From Cerasibacillus terrae (GTDB lineage: Bacteria > Bacillota > Bacilli > Bacillales > Amphibacillaceae), in the NCBI RefSeq assembly GCF_008039555.1, contig NZ_VDUW01000005.1, forward strand, positions 1 to 64,000: a stretch of DNA of 64,000 bases. Reading direction: 5' to 3'. A program made the position numbers and the translations under genes. The notes below the pieces were generated by a model that was not told the DNA's origin, did no database searches, and saw only the letters and a list, made by a program, of their open reading frames with translations. Below are positions 34,297-43,669 of this stretch, in pieces. Every line of letters begins with the position of its first letter. The stretch's first letter is position 1.

Positions 34297-35028
34297 CTAC
34301 TCCACCAACGCATCATACACACCTTTTTTAAACCTTAAAAATTCTTCCGTCAACAATAATTCTTCGCGGCGCGGTCGTTCAAATGGAATCACAAACTCCT
34401 TTTTCACAGTCGCAGGCCGCTGTGATAACACAATAATTCGGTCAGATAAAAAAATCGCTTCCTCTATATGATGCGTGACAAACAGAATCGAACGTTGGTA
34501 TTCAGTCCAAACATTTAATAGCCATTTTTGCATGTCCACACGAGTGAATTCGTCCAATGCAGAAAATGGCTCATCCAAACACATGAAAGCTTGCGGACTT
34601 AATAATGCCCGAATAAAAGAGACACGTTGTTTCATTCCTCCAGATAACTGGTGCGGATAAGCATGTTCATACCCTTTTAAACCCGCTCGCTCAAGCATGT
34701 TCACAGCCTTATCCTCATCTATTTTTCCATTTAATTCAGCTCCAAGCAACACATTTTTTAAAATAGTTCGCCATGGAAATAAAGACGAGGATTGTGGCAT
34801 ATAGCTGATAGAGCCACGCTGACCATTGATTTTCGCATCATCCAAATAAATGGAACCAGAATCCGGCAAACTAATTCCTCCAATTAAGCGAAATAACGTA
34901 CTTTTTCCACTTCCTGAAGGACCAAGAATAGAAACGAATTCCCCATCACTTACGGTAAGTGACATATCTTGTAATACTTGGTTTTTCCCAAAGGATTTTG
35001 ATACATTTTCAATCAATAGTTTACTCAT
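34297..35028 (-). CDS. thiZ: ABC transporter ATP-binding protein, thiamine-precursor type
   Basis: A 243-residue ABC ATPase. Walker A is GPSGSGKST, the signature is LSGGMKQRV, Walker B is FMCLDEPFSALD and the switch His is in FVTHHIEEA. It is the nitrate/taurine/pyrimidine-importer type. It is the last gene of a unit headed by a TPP riboswitch with ThiY- and ThiX-like proteins, so it powers import of a thiamine pyrimidine precursor. The start ATG overlaps the end of the permease gene by eight bases; a longer frame extends well into that gene and has no ribosome site of its own. Confidence 0.88.
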   Translation of the reverse strand: MSKLLIENVSKSFGKNQVLQDMSLTVSDGEFVSILGPSGSGKSTLFRLIGGISLPDSGSIYLDDAKINGQRGSISYMPQSSSLFPWRTILKNVLLGAELNGKIDEDKAVNMLERAGLKGYEHAYPHQLSGGMKQRVSFIRALLSPQAFMCLDEPFSALDEFTRVDMQKWLLNVWTEYQRSILFVTHHIEEAIFLSDRIIVLSQRPATVKKEFVIPFERPRREELLLTEEFLRFKKGVYDALVE

Positions 35029-35794
35029 TAGCATTACCTTCCCCTTTTGGTTTCCAACGAATGACGAGTTTCTCGGCATAAACAATACACCCAATAAATA
35101 ATAAGCTTAAAATAATGACAAGAACAATAGCAACAAATACGCGGTCCGTGCGAAATGATGAGGAGGCAAGCGTCATATAGACTCCAATTCCCTTATTCGC
35201 ACCTAGCCATTCGGAAATAACTGCACCCATCACACTATATGTAGCAGATATTTTTAATCCAGAGAAAAGGGCTGGTAATGCATGAGGCCACTCTAGTTTC
35301 CAAAAAATTTGTCTTTTATTTGCACCTGCCATTTGCATGAAGTGCATTAATTCTCGATTAGTCTGGCGAAAGCCATCTAAAGCTGCAATTGTGATTGGGA
35401 AAAAGCAAACCAAGGTAATAATGATAACCTTCGGAAGCATCCCAAATCCGAACCAAATAATAAGAAGAGGCGCCGAAACAATAACAGGGATATTTTGCGA
35501 AATGATTAATAATGGATAAAAAGCCTCTCGTAAAAATGGAATTAAATGTAAACAAATAGCAACAAGAACACCGACACTTGTTCCAACGAGAAATCCAATA
35601 ACTGCTAACTGAACAGTTGAAAAAATATGATGTGAATAGCTACCCCATCCACCAATTGACTCCTCGAAAATATCACTTGGTGCTGGTAATAACCAATCTG
35701 GTATATCAAATAAATGACAAACAACTTCCCAACAGATGATTAAAAGGATGATGACCAGTAGTGGCCGCCATCCTTTTGATAGTAATTTTTTCAT
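35021..35794 (-). CDS. thiX: ABC transporter permease, thiamine-precursor type
   Basis: A 257-residue membrane protein with six helices of the BPD_transp_1 type. The ATPase-contact EAA loop is near GFRQTNRELMHFMQMAGANKR. It forms the channel for the ThiY-bound substrate. Its start overlaps the stop of the preceding gene (TAATG), so it is translationally coupled, and its own end overlaps the ATPase gene. Confidence 0.87.
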   Translation of the reverse strand: MKKLLSKGWRPLLVIILLIICWEVVCHLFDIPDWLLPAPSDIFEESIGGWGSYSHHIFSTVQLAVIGFLVGTSVGVLVAICLHLIPFLREAFYPLLIISQNIPVIVSAPLLIIWFGFGMLPKVIIITLVCFFPITIAALDGFRQTNRELMHFMQMAGANKRQIFWKLEWPHALPALFSGLKISATYSVMGAVISEWLGANKGIGVYMTLASSSFRTDRVFVAIVLVIILSLLFIGCIVYAEKLVIRWKPKGEGNANE

Positions 35795-36084
35795 TAGCGA
35801 TATTTCTCCGTTAGTTTATTCATAGAAGCACCGCTCGGTTGATATAATATTTTTACCTGTGAAATCACATTGGTACTACCCATTTCCGTCATTTTTTGAT
35901 TCATTTTTTCAACAATAGCGAGTAATTTTGTTAAGTCCCCTTCCATCGTCGTCTCTAAGGGATTTACTTGATATTTTACACCTGACTCTTCAATCACAGC
36001 AATGGCCGCATCCACATAAGGAATCACGTCTTCCCCGTTTTTTGTTTTTGGTATAATTTGAATACTAACTAGTGCATTTGCCAT
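35794..36084 (-). CDS. MTH1187/YkoF-like thiamine-binding fold protein
   Basis: A 96-residue protein of the MTH1187 family, related to the thiamine-binding YkoF fold. MANALVSIQIIPKTKNGED is the first strand, followed by GVKYQVNPLETTMEGDL, which holds the ligand-pocket residues, and ISQVKILYQPSG at the end. These small ferredoxin-like proteins bind thiamine or hydroxymethylpyrimidine and often accompany ThiXYZ importers. The ATG after AAAGGAGTGGG is chosen over a longer frame. It lies between the binding-protein and permease genes and would act in the cytosol. Confidence 0.8.
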   Translation of the reverse strand: MANALVSIQIIPKTKNGEDVIPYVDAAIAVIEESGVKYQVNPLETTMEGDLTKLLAIVEKMNQKMTEMGSTNVISQVKILYQPSGASMNKLTEKYR

Positions 36085-36097
36085 TTTTCCCACTCCT

Positions 36098-37102
36098 TTA
36101 TTCTGGTAAAAACTCATTTGTAAATGCTTGTTTACTATCCAGCTTTTTATCTAATAAATCATGCTCAAGCATCCACTCTGCATAATCTTCCCATACTTCT
36201 AATTTTTGTTCGCCCCACCGGTCTGCATCATCTTGATACTTATCTGCTAACCATTTCTGACTTTTCTTCACCAATTCCGGATCCAAATCTGGAACTGCAT
36301 CAATTAGAATATCTGCAGCTTCTTCAGGATTTTCAATGGCAAATTCATATCCTTTGGAAACAGCATGCGTGAATTTTTCCACCATTTCCGGATTTTTTTC
36401 AATTTGTTCTTCACTTGTCGCAATGACTGGTGTGTAATAATCGAGTTTATCCGTATAGTCAGTGAGGTAAATCATGTTCAATTCCTCATCACGGAGTTCT
36501 GCCTCAATACCTGTCCATCCATAGAAAATCCAAGCAAAGTCAACATCACGTTTTACCGCTGTAAAGTAATCAGCTGTCCCCATATTGACAATATTCACCT
36601 TATCAATATCAGCATCTTCTTCTTTCATTATGGTTGAAATAACTGCCTTTTCTGCTGGTGCACCCCAACCACCATATGTTTTACCTTCAAAATCTTTTGG
36701 TGATGTAATATTTTTATCTACAGGAGCAGCAAATCCGGATGTATTGTGCTGAATCACTGCTGCAATAGATACAATAGGAATATCCTGTACCCTTGCCTCT
36801 GTAATATTCTCTTGAATACTAATCCCAAATTCAGCTTTTCCAGATGCAATCAATTGTTCCGCACTTGCCTCTCCTGGCAACATGATTTCAACATCTAAAC
36901 CCTCTTCTTCAAAATACCCCTTTTCCTTTGCAACATAAACACCTGTATGGTTCGTATTTGGTGTCCAATCTAAAACAAATTTAACAGACTCTTTTTCTTT
37001 CTTTTTCTCGTCTGTGTCCCCTGCTTTTTCTGTTGTATCCCCATTATTACAAGCAGTTAGAACAAGGATAAGAGCTGCGAATATAGTAAAAATCTTTTTC
37101 AT
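36098..37102 (-). CDS. thiY: Substrate-binding lipoprotein for a thiamine precursor
   Basis: A 334-residue lipoprotein with signal MKKIFTIFAALILVLTAC and lipidation at Cys18. The NMT1/ThiY fold shows SVKFVLDWTPNTNHTGVYVA and GEASAEQLIASGKAEFGIS, the typical pyrimidine-binding beginning. ThiY proteins bind formylaminopyrimidine, which is converted to hydroxymethylpyrimidine for thiamine synthesis. The start I use gives a proper signal peptide; 20 extra upstream residues in the frame are not credible. It is the first gene after the TPP riboswitch and terminator. Confidence 0.9.
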   Translation of the reverse strand: MKKIFTIFAALILVLTACNNGDTTEKAGDTDEKKKEKESVKFVLDWTPNTNHTGVYVAKEKGYFEEEGLDVEIMLPGEASAEQLIASGKAEFGISIQENITEARVQDIPIVSIAAVIQHNTSGFAAPVDKNITSPKDFEGKTYGGWGAPAEKAVISTIMKEEDADIDKVNIVNMGTADYFTAVKRDVDFAWIFYGWTGIEAELRDEELNMIYLTDYTDKLDYYTPVIATSEEQIEKNPEMVEKFTHAVSKGYEFAIENPEEAADILIDAVPDLDPELVKKSQKWLADKYQDDADRWGEQKLEVWEDYAEWMLEHDLLDKKLDSKQAFTNEFLPE

Positions 37103-37163
37103 GTGCCTATATCTCCCTTTTGATTTTTCCATTGTAGGTGAATTAACTTGTCGTCTTGTCAAA

Positions 37164-37190
37164 AGAAAAAGCCCTAGGAAAGCCTAGGAC
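37164..37190 (-). terminator. Riboswitch expression-platform terminator
   Basis: CCTAGG pairs with CCTAGG across a 4-base loop, followed by GCTTTTTCTTTT on the minus strand. It lies between the TPP aptamer and the thiY start, so thiamine pyrophosphate binding should favour termination. Confidence 0.8.
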
Positions 37191-37224
37191 CATGTATGTC
37201 TGATTTTAAATATTTTCATCAAAA

Positions 37225-37318
37225 GACATGTTCCCTACGCTGGTATCAACCAGATCAGGTTTTAAGAGTCCGCATCTTAAGGATACAATCTCAACCAGCA
37301 ACACTGGTCCCCCTACAA
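37225..37318 (-). promoter_or_regulatory. TPP riboswitch (THI element)
   Basis: On the minus strand the aptamer shows GGACCAGTGTTGCTGG, then TTGAGA, then the conserved ACCTGATCTGGTTGATACCA and GCGTAGGGAA. This closely follows the THI-box consensus. It controls the four-gene importer operon (34297-37102), shutting it off when thiamine pyrophosphate is plentiful. Confidence 0.95.
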
Positions 37319-37454
37319 TGAATCTATGTATTTTGTGTTTCTACATTGTAACTATGCCACACAGAAGTCTTTTTATCAAGTTTAAATAGATACGCGATTA
37401 GTCGTTCTTCCATGAACTTCCATCAGAGAACATTATTATTCTTTTCAGGCACGT

Positions 37455-37913
37455 GGCAGAGTCCACCGTTACCGATTTTACATTCTTTCACTATTTCGGG
37501 AACGCGGCAGAGTCCACCGTTACCGATTTTACATTCCTTCGCTATTTCGGGAACGCGGCGAATTCCACCGTGACCGATTTTACATTCTTTCACTGTTTCG
37601 GGAACGCGGCAACGTCCACCGTTACCGATCTTACATTCTTTCACTGTTTCGGGAACGAGGCAGAGTCCACCGTTACCGATTTTACATTCTTTCACTGTTT
37701 CGGGAACGCGGCAGAGTCCACCGTTACCGATTTTACATTCTTTCACTGTTTCGGGAACGCGGCAGAGTCCACCGTTACCGATTTTACATTCTTTCACTAT
37801 TTCGGGAACGCGGCGAATTCCACCGTGACCGATTTTACATTCCTTCGCTATTTCGGGAACGCGGCGAATTCCACCGTGACCGATTTTACATTCTTTCACT
37901 GTTTCGGGAACGC
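37455..37913. repeat. Second tandem array of nine 51 bp units
   Basis: Nine units of exactly 51 bp begin at 37455, 37506, 37557, 37608, 37659, 37710, 37761, 37812 and 37863, with a partial tenth (GGCAACTTTCACG). Each has TTACCGATTTTACATTC and CTATTTCGGGAACG or close. Three units carry GAATTCCACCGTGACCG in place of GAGTCCACCGTTACCG. The 51 bp period keeps frames open on both strands; neither has a convincing ribosome site, so I call it non-coding. It lies between the TPP riboswitch region and the acyl-CoA dehydrogenase-like gene. Confidence 0.95.
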
Positions 37914-38053
37914 GGCAACTTTCACGCACATTTCCCAGTACAAAAATTTGCAAGTCAACATTCATCATCTATCGCTCACACCACAATGGAAATACCGCCC
38001 CCTATTCTTTTTTGTTATACTAAAACAAAGTTATCCTGGGAGGAGTGTTCTAC

Positions 38054-39142
38054 ATGACATTTACAAAAGAGGAAATAAGTTGGATTCGCAATGAAACAGA
38101 AAACGCTGAACAAATAAAAACAATTACGAAGGATCTCCTAAATTTTATGATCGATAAGCAATTATTTAAATTAATTGTACCTCAGGCTCTGAATGGAAAA
38201 GGCTTGTCCCTACCAGATGCAGCCCAAATATTTCAAGATGCATCATATATTGACGGTAATTTCGGGTGGCTTGTTACAATCGGAACTGGTGGTGGGATGT
38301 TTACAGCGAATTTCTCTAAAAAAGCGGCAGAAGAATACTTCACACCAATAGAGGCTGTCATTGCAGGAAGCGGATTTCCAGCTGGGATTGCCGAGAAAAC
38401 AGATGGTGGATATATCATTAACGGAGAATGGTTTTACTGTAGTGGTTCTGACTATGCTTCCATGTTTACGGCAACATGTAAAGTAACAAACAGCGACCCT
38501 AACAATCCAAAGTTTCTGTCATTTGTCTTTGAAAAAGATCAAGTAGAAGTTATTCCAGATTGGGATGCATTTGGATTAAAAGCAACAACAAGTAACACCA
38601 TTCGCATCACCAATCAATTTGTTCCAGAAGAACGTGCTTTTTCTATTTTCGAAATGAAAAATGAATACAAAACGAAAGTGCATGATTTTCCTTTTCTAGC
38701 TTTTTCAGAAGCATCTTTTGCTGCTATGGTCCTTGGAATTGGAAGACATTTCTTAGAAGAAGTTCGTTCCATTACCGAAGAACGAAAAAAAGATTGGCAA
38801 CAACAAGGAAACCGTTACACATTTATGATGGAAAAAGTCGAGCAAGAAGAAAAACGCTGGGAAAAAGCAAATATCATTTTCCATAAAAAACTAGCCAGAT
38901 TATGGGAAAAACATACAGCAAATAAAGAATTAACCGAAACAGAACAACAAGCTTTCCGAACAATCTCTAAAAAAATAGCGACAACGATGCTAACATGTGC
39001 CAATCATTTATTTCGCTTTATCGGCATGCAAGCTGTTATGGAATATTCGACACTTAATCGTATTTGGCGTAATCTACATACAGCAGCACAACATACTTTT
39101 CTTACACCTACTAACACGGAAGAAACAAACCATTTACAATAA
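38054..39142 (+). CDS. Acyl-CoA dehydrogenase-like flavoprotein
   Basis: A 362-residue protein of the acyl-CoA dehydrogenase fold. The middle region has FGWLVTIGTGGGMF and NGEWFYCSGSDYASMFTATC, a flavin-domain pattern, then DWDAFGLKATTSNTIRITNQFVPEER (key residues Gly, Thr). The C-terminal helical domain is atypical and rich in Glu, Lys and Gln. The usual catalytic Glu context of fatty-acid enzymes is not evident, so it may be a flavin monooxygenase-like member (DszC/HpaB-type). The ATG follows GGGAGGAGTG. It stands alone, so the substrate is unknown. Confidence 0.75.
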   Translation: MTFTKEEISWIRNETENAEQIKTITKDLLNFMIDKQLFKLIVPQALNGKGLSLPDAAQIFQDASYIDGNFGWLVTIGTGGGMFTANFSKKAAEEYFTPIEAVIAGSGFPAGIAEKTDGGYIINGEWFYCSGSDYASMFTATCKVTNSDPNNPKFLSFVFEKDQVEVIPDWDAFGLKATTSNTIRITNQFVPEERAFSIFEMKNEYKTKVHDFPFLAFSEASFAAMVLGIGRHFLEEVRSITEERKKDWQQQGNRYTFMMEKVEQEEKRWEKANIIFHKKLARLWEKHTANKELTETEQQAFRTISKKIATTMLTCANHLFRFIGMQAVMEYSTLNRIWRNLHTAAQHTFLTPTNTEETNHLQ

Positions 39143-39177
39143 GTTCCCAAATAAGGAGGTAAAAGTTTTCACATTTT

Positions 39178-39228
39178 AAAAAAGACTGCTACTAGTCGAA
39201 ACACCGACTAATTATGCAGTCTTTTTTT
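39178..39228. terminator. Bidirectional terminator
   Basis: AAAAAAGACTGC pairs with GCAGTCTTTTTT, with an inner stem TAGTCG/CGACTA. It separates two convergent genes and overlaps the end of nos by two bases. Confidence 0.9.
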
Positions 39229-40336
39229 ACTTTCTACTACTGTCCTTAAGCGGATAATCTTCTTTCTGATAAAAATAATTTGGTGTAAGAATCGTATTAT
39301 CATAAGGTTTAAAAAACATATGCGTTGTTGCAGGAGAAACAGGAGGAATAAGCCATGACCATTTACCAGTAACCTCGCGTCCGGCTTTTGTTTCCTTCGT
39401 TTCAAATAATTGGAATTGCTGTGAAGCAGTATGATGATCGACGAGCGTTACACCATGCTTTTTATACGAATCCAATACAGCTTGATTTAATGCAACTAAG
39501 GCTTGGTCCTTCCATAACGAGCGATTATGACTTGTATTTAAATCAAGCTGTTTAGCAATCGTTGGTAATAAATTATAGCGTGATTCATCTGCCAAATTTC
39601 TCGCACCAATCTCTGTCCCCATATACCAGCCATTGAATGGAGCAGCTATATAATCCAAACCACCAATTTCTAAGCGCATATCAGAAATAATCGGAACGGC
39701 ATACCATTTCACTTCTTTATTACCGAAGATATCATATTCATCATGTTGAATACGCACTTCATAAATCAAATTTTTTGGTATTTCTCGGTATTCAGGTGTA
39801 TCATCATCTATCTGCACAACAAGTGGCAAGATATCAAATGATGTCCCCTCCCCTTTCCAACCAAGTTCCATACAAAATTTCGTAAAGTTTACCGAATCCG
39901 GATCACCAACTACACCATGATCTGTTTCATATCCAGCATAACGAAGTAGTTGGTGATTCCATATTTTTATTTTCCTAATACCGCGTATTTTTGGTTTAAA
40001 AATTGTTATTAAAGGTTTTATCTTTCCGTTATTCGTTGCAATTCGAATATGTTGGAATAAGTATTTAAATACTTCATCACTAGTTTCTATATGACGTGCA
40101 TCAATCACCTCTAATTTATCCCAAAACAACCGTCCAATACAGTGATTCGAATTACGCCAAGCTATTTTTGCTCCATAGGATATTTCTTCAAAGGTATGTT
40201 CATAGTAGCCATGCATTTCTATATCGTGCTTTACTTTTTCACGTCTTGCATCTGTTTGTGCTTTTGTTTTACCAAGTTCTTTATATAATGACACAATAAA
40301 TTTATCTGCTTCTTGTGTTAATTTTGTTTTATCCAT
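39227..40336 (-). CDS. nos: Bacterial nitric oxide synthase oxygenase
   Basis: A 369-residue oxygenase domain with no reductase domain, as in other bacilli. The haem-ligand Cys is in WRNSNHCIGRLFW, the arginine-binding Glu is in GWYMGTEIGARNLAD, and WSWLIPPVSP near the C-terminus lines the pterin site. It makes nitric oxide from arginine, borrowing electrons from cellular flavodoxin or ferredoxin reductases, and protects against oxidative stress and some antibiotics. A 2Fe-2S ferredoxin gene lies 5 kb away, with no operon link. It is a single gene; GAGG precedes the ATG. Confidence 0.95.
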   Translation of the reverse strand: MDKTKLTQEADKFIVSLYKELGKTKAQTDARREKVKHDIEMHGYYEHTFEEISYGAKIAWRNSNHCIGRLFWDKLEVIDARHIETSDEVFKYLFQHIRIATNNGKIKPLITIFKPKIRGIRKIKIWNHQLLRYAGYETDHGVVGDPDSVNFTKFCMELGWKGEGTSFDILPLVVQIDDDTPEYREIPKNLIYEVRIQHDEYDIFGNKEVKWYAVPIISDMRLEIGGLDYIAAPFNGWYMGTEIGARNLADESRYNLLPTIAKQLDLNTSHNRSLWKDQALVALNQAVLDSYKKHGVTLVDHHTASQQFQLFETKETKAGREVTGKWSWLIPPVSPATTHMFFKPYDNTILTPNYFYQKEDYPLKDSSRK

Positions 40337-40470
40337 TGATGTTAACCTCCAGTCTATATCTTATATATAGTAACAGAATGGAGTAAGAAAGGTGTGACGA
40401 TTAATTGACAAATAAAGAAGACCAATGTCCAGATGTATTTTTAATCCGTCTGCATCTGAATCACACTTAT

Positions 40471-40535
40471 TTCGAAGCTTGGCATTAACTTATCTTGCCT
40501 AAAGAGATAGGGTATTCGTAACACTGCAAAGATAC
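40471..40535 (+). repeat. Decayed copy of a gene fragment also present at 53.8 kb
   Basis: TTCGAAGCTTGG followed by TAACTTATCTTG and CTAAAGAGAT occurs here and, better preserved and in frame, at 53834-53900. This copy has small insertions and deletions and no open frame. It is probably the relic of the same lost gene or mobile element. Confidence 0.5.
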
Positions 40536-40564
40536 ATAGTTAAAAGAGATTTATTCCTTATTAC

Positions 40565-43500
40565 CTATTTCACAACAAACTTCGTCTTACTATAGCCTTC
40601 TTTTGTTTTCTTCACTTCTAATACAGCTGGAAAGATTGTTTTTAATTCTTTAACATGGGAAATAACTCCAATCATTCTACCTGATTCTTGAAGTTCCACT
40701 AATGTGTCAATTGCTTTATGCAATGATTCTTCATCTAATGAGCCAAATCCTTCATCAATAAACATCGTATTAATGGAGATATTTCCTTGAAAGCTTTGAA
40801 TGACATCTGACATTCCTAGTGCAAGACAAAGGGAAGCATTAAACTTTTCTCCACCTGATAATGTCTTCACATCACGATTTTGTCCAGTGTATGCGTCGTA
40901 TACATCCAGTGCTAGCCCGCTTTGGCGTCCATGAGATTCTTGGCGGTCACTCCGCATTAACATAAATTGACCATTAGACAGATGGCGTAAACGTTCGTTT
41001 GCTGCATCAATAATTTGCTCTAAATATTCGATTTGTAAAAACCGCTCAAATGATATTTTATGATCATTTTGCCCACGAATTAAATCATGTAAATCAGAAA
41101 CTATACTATATTCTTTTTCTTGCTTTTCTACTTGTTTCTGAGATGCTTGAATATTTTCTAATAGTTTCTTAGCATCTTGATAATATGCTTTGGAATCATT
41201 CCATATTTTAAATGCTTTTTCATAGTTTTCTTTTAACTCATTGACTAGGCCTTCTAATGCAGGTAAATCCTTTCTTTCCTTTCCTTGTAAATCCCTCTTT
41301 AATTCTTCCACACGCTTAGAGACAGTAATTACTTGTTCTTTATACTGTTCAATAGCCTGTTTTAATTGGAGCTGTTCTTCTTCGGCTCGCTTTGCTTTGT
41401 GATATGCATCTTCTGTTAAAAAATCACCCTTAGTCAAGGCAGCGTGAAATGCTGTTTCTGCTTGGTCAAATTTTTCTTTTACTTCTTCCACCTGTTTGTT
41501 TGCATGGTTTAAATTCGCGCTTATTTTGGTCATGTTTTCTTTTCTCGTTTGTAGCTCTCTTTGGGCCTCTTCCCATGCTTTTTCAAGTGTTAATTTCTTG
41601 TTTTGAACTTCAGCAATTTGTTTTTCTAAAGCTTCTAAGATACGGACATCTTCTGGAATAACCCGAATCCGTTCTTTATATGTAGCTAAAGCATTGGAGT
41701 AGTTCATCTGTTCCTCTTGATAGGTTTTCTTTAATTTTTCCTGTTTTTCTTCTGCTTCTTTCATCAAGTTGCTCTCTTTTTCTTCAGCCACTTTCAATTG
41801 TTTGACTTGTTTACTGATTGCTTCAAACTGCTTTAATTCATTTGTAAGTTTTATTCCTTCGTCAATCCGCAGTTGGATGTCATTTGAAATGTCCGCTATA
41901 TTTACATCAAATTCAACCATTTCTTGTTTCTGTTCTTCTAAAATTTTATGATTGGATTTCCAGTCTGCAACAACATTTCGGTATGCATTTTCTTTACGTT
42001 CTAGTTCTTGTTTTGATGTTTCCACTTGCTCTTTTGATATTTCCGCTTCCGCATGGGACGCTTTTTGTGGGTGATGTGTGCTACCACAAACAGGACAAGC
42101 GTCCCCATCATGTAATTGACTTGCCAGAACACTTGCTTGATTTAAAATAAAGGCATTTTCAATTTGTTCATACGTTTCTTTTGCTTTCAAGTATGCTTGT
42201 TTTGTCGTTTTTCCTTGTTGTTCTAATGTAGTCTGTTTATCCAAATTTTCCTTATACTTCTGCATTAATTTTACTTGTACACGAAGCTCATTACGCTGTT
42301 TCTCTTTCTCTGGCCATGAACTTAATTTCTCATCCATCTGCTTGATTTTCTCTCGAAGCTCTTGAATGTTCTTCTCGTTCTTAGTCATGACTTCTTTTCC
42401 TTGGTTGACTTGTTTTTCCGTTTGTAATGCTCTTTCCTTTAAACTTTGGATATTTCTTTTTATTTGATCCAATTCCTTTACAGTCGGTAAAAACTCTTCC
42501 AAGCTATTTACTTTTCTCGTAATATTTTCTCTTTCTACCTGTTTACTTTCTTGTTCCTTATATGCCTTTTCTGCTTGTTCCAAAAAGGCTTTCCCTTGTT
42601 GCATTTCTTGTTTTGCCTTTTCTAACAGACGTAATTTCACTTGTACCTCTTGCTTTTGATTAATCATCTGTTGTTCATATGGCTTAATTTGTGTGGCATG
42701 TTCACTAAGTCGTAATTCTTTTTCTTTTGCTTGAAATACTTCTTCTTGTGCCTGTAACTGTTCCCATTTGGTTTCTTTTTCTGCTAATTCTTCAAAACGC
42801 TCATTCAATGCTTTTGCTGCATAAAACTTCTCACTTGCTTGTTTATGTTGAATTTCCAATTGCTTATAGATTGTTGCATCTTCTACCATCTGCTTTTCAT
42901 AAAAGGAAATCTCTTTTTCTAAGCTAATTAACACCTGGTTCGTATTATAATTCCCCTCATTTAGTAGTTGAAAAAGCATGCTTTCTTCACGTTCTGGTAA
43001 TGTCGCATATACATGTTGGATATAATGATTGAGCGTATCTTTTTGCCGTTGAAAATTTTCTTCTGCGGTTTTTTTTCGAATGCGTAGTTTTTCACCGATT
43101 TGTTTATAAGGTTCTGTTTTAAATAATCGGCGTAATATAGCTTCTTTATTCTCTGTTTCTGAGGTCAATAGTTTCCGAAATTCACCCTGTGGTAGCATGA
43201 CAATTTGCTTGAATTGATCTTGAGTAAGCCCAAGCAAACTTTCTACTTTGGCATTAATTTCTGAGACAATTTGTCTGTCCACACAAGGAATTTCATCACC
43301 ATCAATTATTTCGTAAAATTCATACCGCTCTCCTGTTTTCGTTTTATTTCCCTTTTTCACATGACCTAATTGCCTGAGAATGCGGTAAGTTCTTCCTTTT
43401 AATGAAAATAAAAGTTCAACTGCCGTATGAACACTGTCATCAGCAAATTGACTTCTTAGCATTGCTTGGTTTTCCCGATCTTCTCCACTTGCATTTCCAT

Positions 43501-43657
43501 ACAACGCAAAGCTAATCCCATCAAAAATCGTCGTTTTTCCTGCTCCGGTATTCCCAGAAATAGCAAATAATTGCTGTCCTTTTAAATCATTAAAATCAAT
43601 CACTTCTGTATCACGATATGGACCAAAAGCGTGCATGGTCAATTTTAATGGTTTCAT
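40565..43657 (-). CDS. sbcC: SMC-like exonuclease subunit SbcC
   Basis: A 1030-residue SMC-family ATPase. Walker A is GNTGAGKTT at the N-terminus. Two long coiled coils flank the zinc hook CPVCGSTHHP at about residue 510, and the C-terminal lobe has the ABC signature TLSGGEKFNASL and Walker B MFIDEGFGSLDEES. With SbcD it forms the Mre11-Rad50-type complex that opens DNA hairpins and processes blocked ends. It follows sbcD by 12 bases. The length is normal for Firmicutes. SbcCD limits long palindromes, which is of interest in a genome rich in hairpin repeats. Confidence 0.95.
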   Translation of the reverse strand: MKPLKLTMHAFGPYRDTEVIDFNDLKGQQLFAISGNTGAGKTTIFDGISFALYGNASGEDRENQAMLRSQFADDSVHTAVELLFSLKGRTYRILRQLGHVKKGNKTKTGERYEFYEIIDGDEIPCVDRQIVSEINAKVESLLGLTQDQFKQIVMLPQGEFRKLLTSETENKEAILRRLFKTEPYKQIGEKLRIRKKTAEENFQRQKDTLNHYIQHVYATLPEREESMLFQLLNEGNYNTNQVLISLEKEISFYEKQMVEDATIYKQLEIQHKQASEKFYAAKALNERFEELAEKETKWEQLQAQEEVFQAKEKELRLSEHATQIKPYEQQMINQKQEVQVKLRLLEKAKQEMQQGKAFLEQAEKAYKEQESKQVERENITRKVNSLEEFLPTVKELDQIKRNIQSLKERALQTEKQVNQGKEVMTKNEKNIQELREKIKQMDEKLSSWPEKEKQRNELRVQVKLMQKYKENLDKQTTLEQQGKTTKQAYLKAKETYEQIENAFILNQASVLASQLHDGDACPVCGSTHHPQKASHAEAEISKEQVETSKQELERKENAYRNVVADWKSNHKILEEQKQEMVEFDVNIADISNDIQLRIDEGIKLTNELKQFEAISKQVKQLKVAEEKESNLMKEAEEKQEKLKKTYQEEQMNYSNALATYKERIRVIPEDVRILEALEKQIAEVQNKKLTLEKAWEEAQRELQTRKENMTKISANLNHANKQVEEVKEKFDQAETAFHAALTKGDFLTEDAYHKAKRAEEEQLQLKQAIEQYKEQVITVSKRVEELKRDLQGKERKDLPALEGLVNELKENYEKAFKIWNDSKAYYQDAKKLLENIQASQKQVEKQEKEYSIVSDLHDLIRGQNDHKISFERFLQIEYLEQIIDAANERLRHLSNGQFMLMRSDRQESHGRQSGLALDVYDAYTGQNRDVKTLSGGEKFNASLCLALGMSDVIQSFQGNISINTMFIDEGFGSLDEESLHKAIDTLVELQESGRMIGVISHVKELKTIFPAVLEVKKTKEGYSKTKFVVK

Positions 43658-43669
43658 TTTTCACCCCTC

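Noticed and set aside
37423..38094. Long open frames on both strands of the second 51 bp array
   Set aside because: Frames are open on both strands for the same arithmetic reason; no ribosome site is present and the plus frame runs over the true start of the flavoprotein gene.
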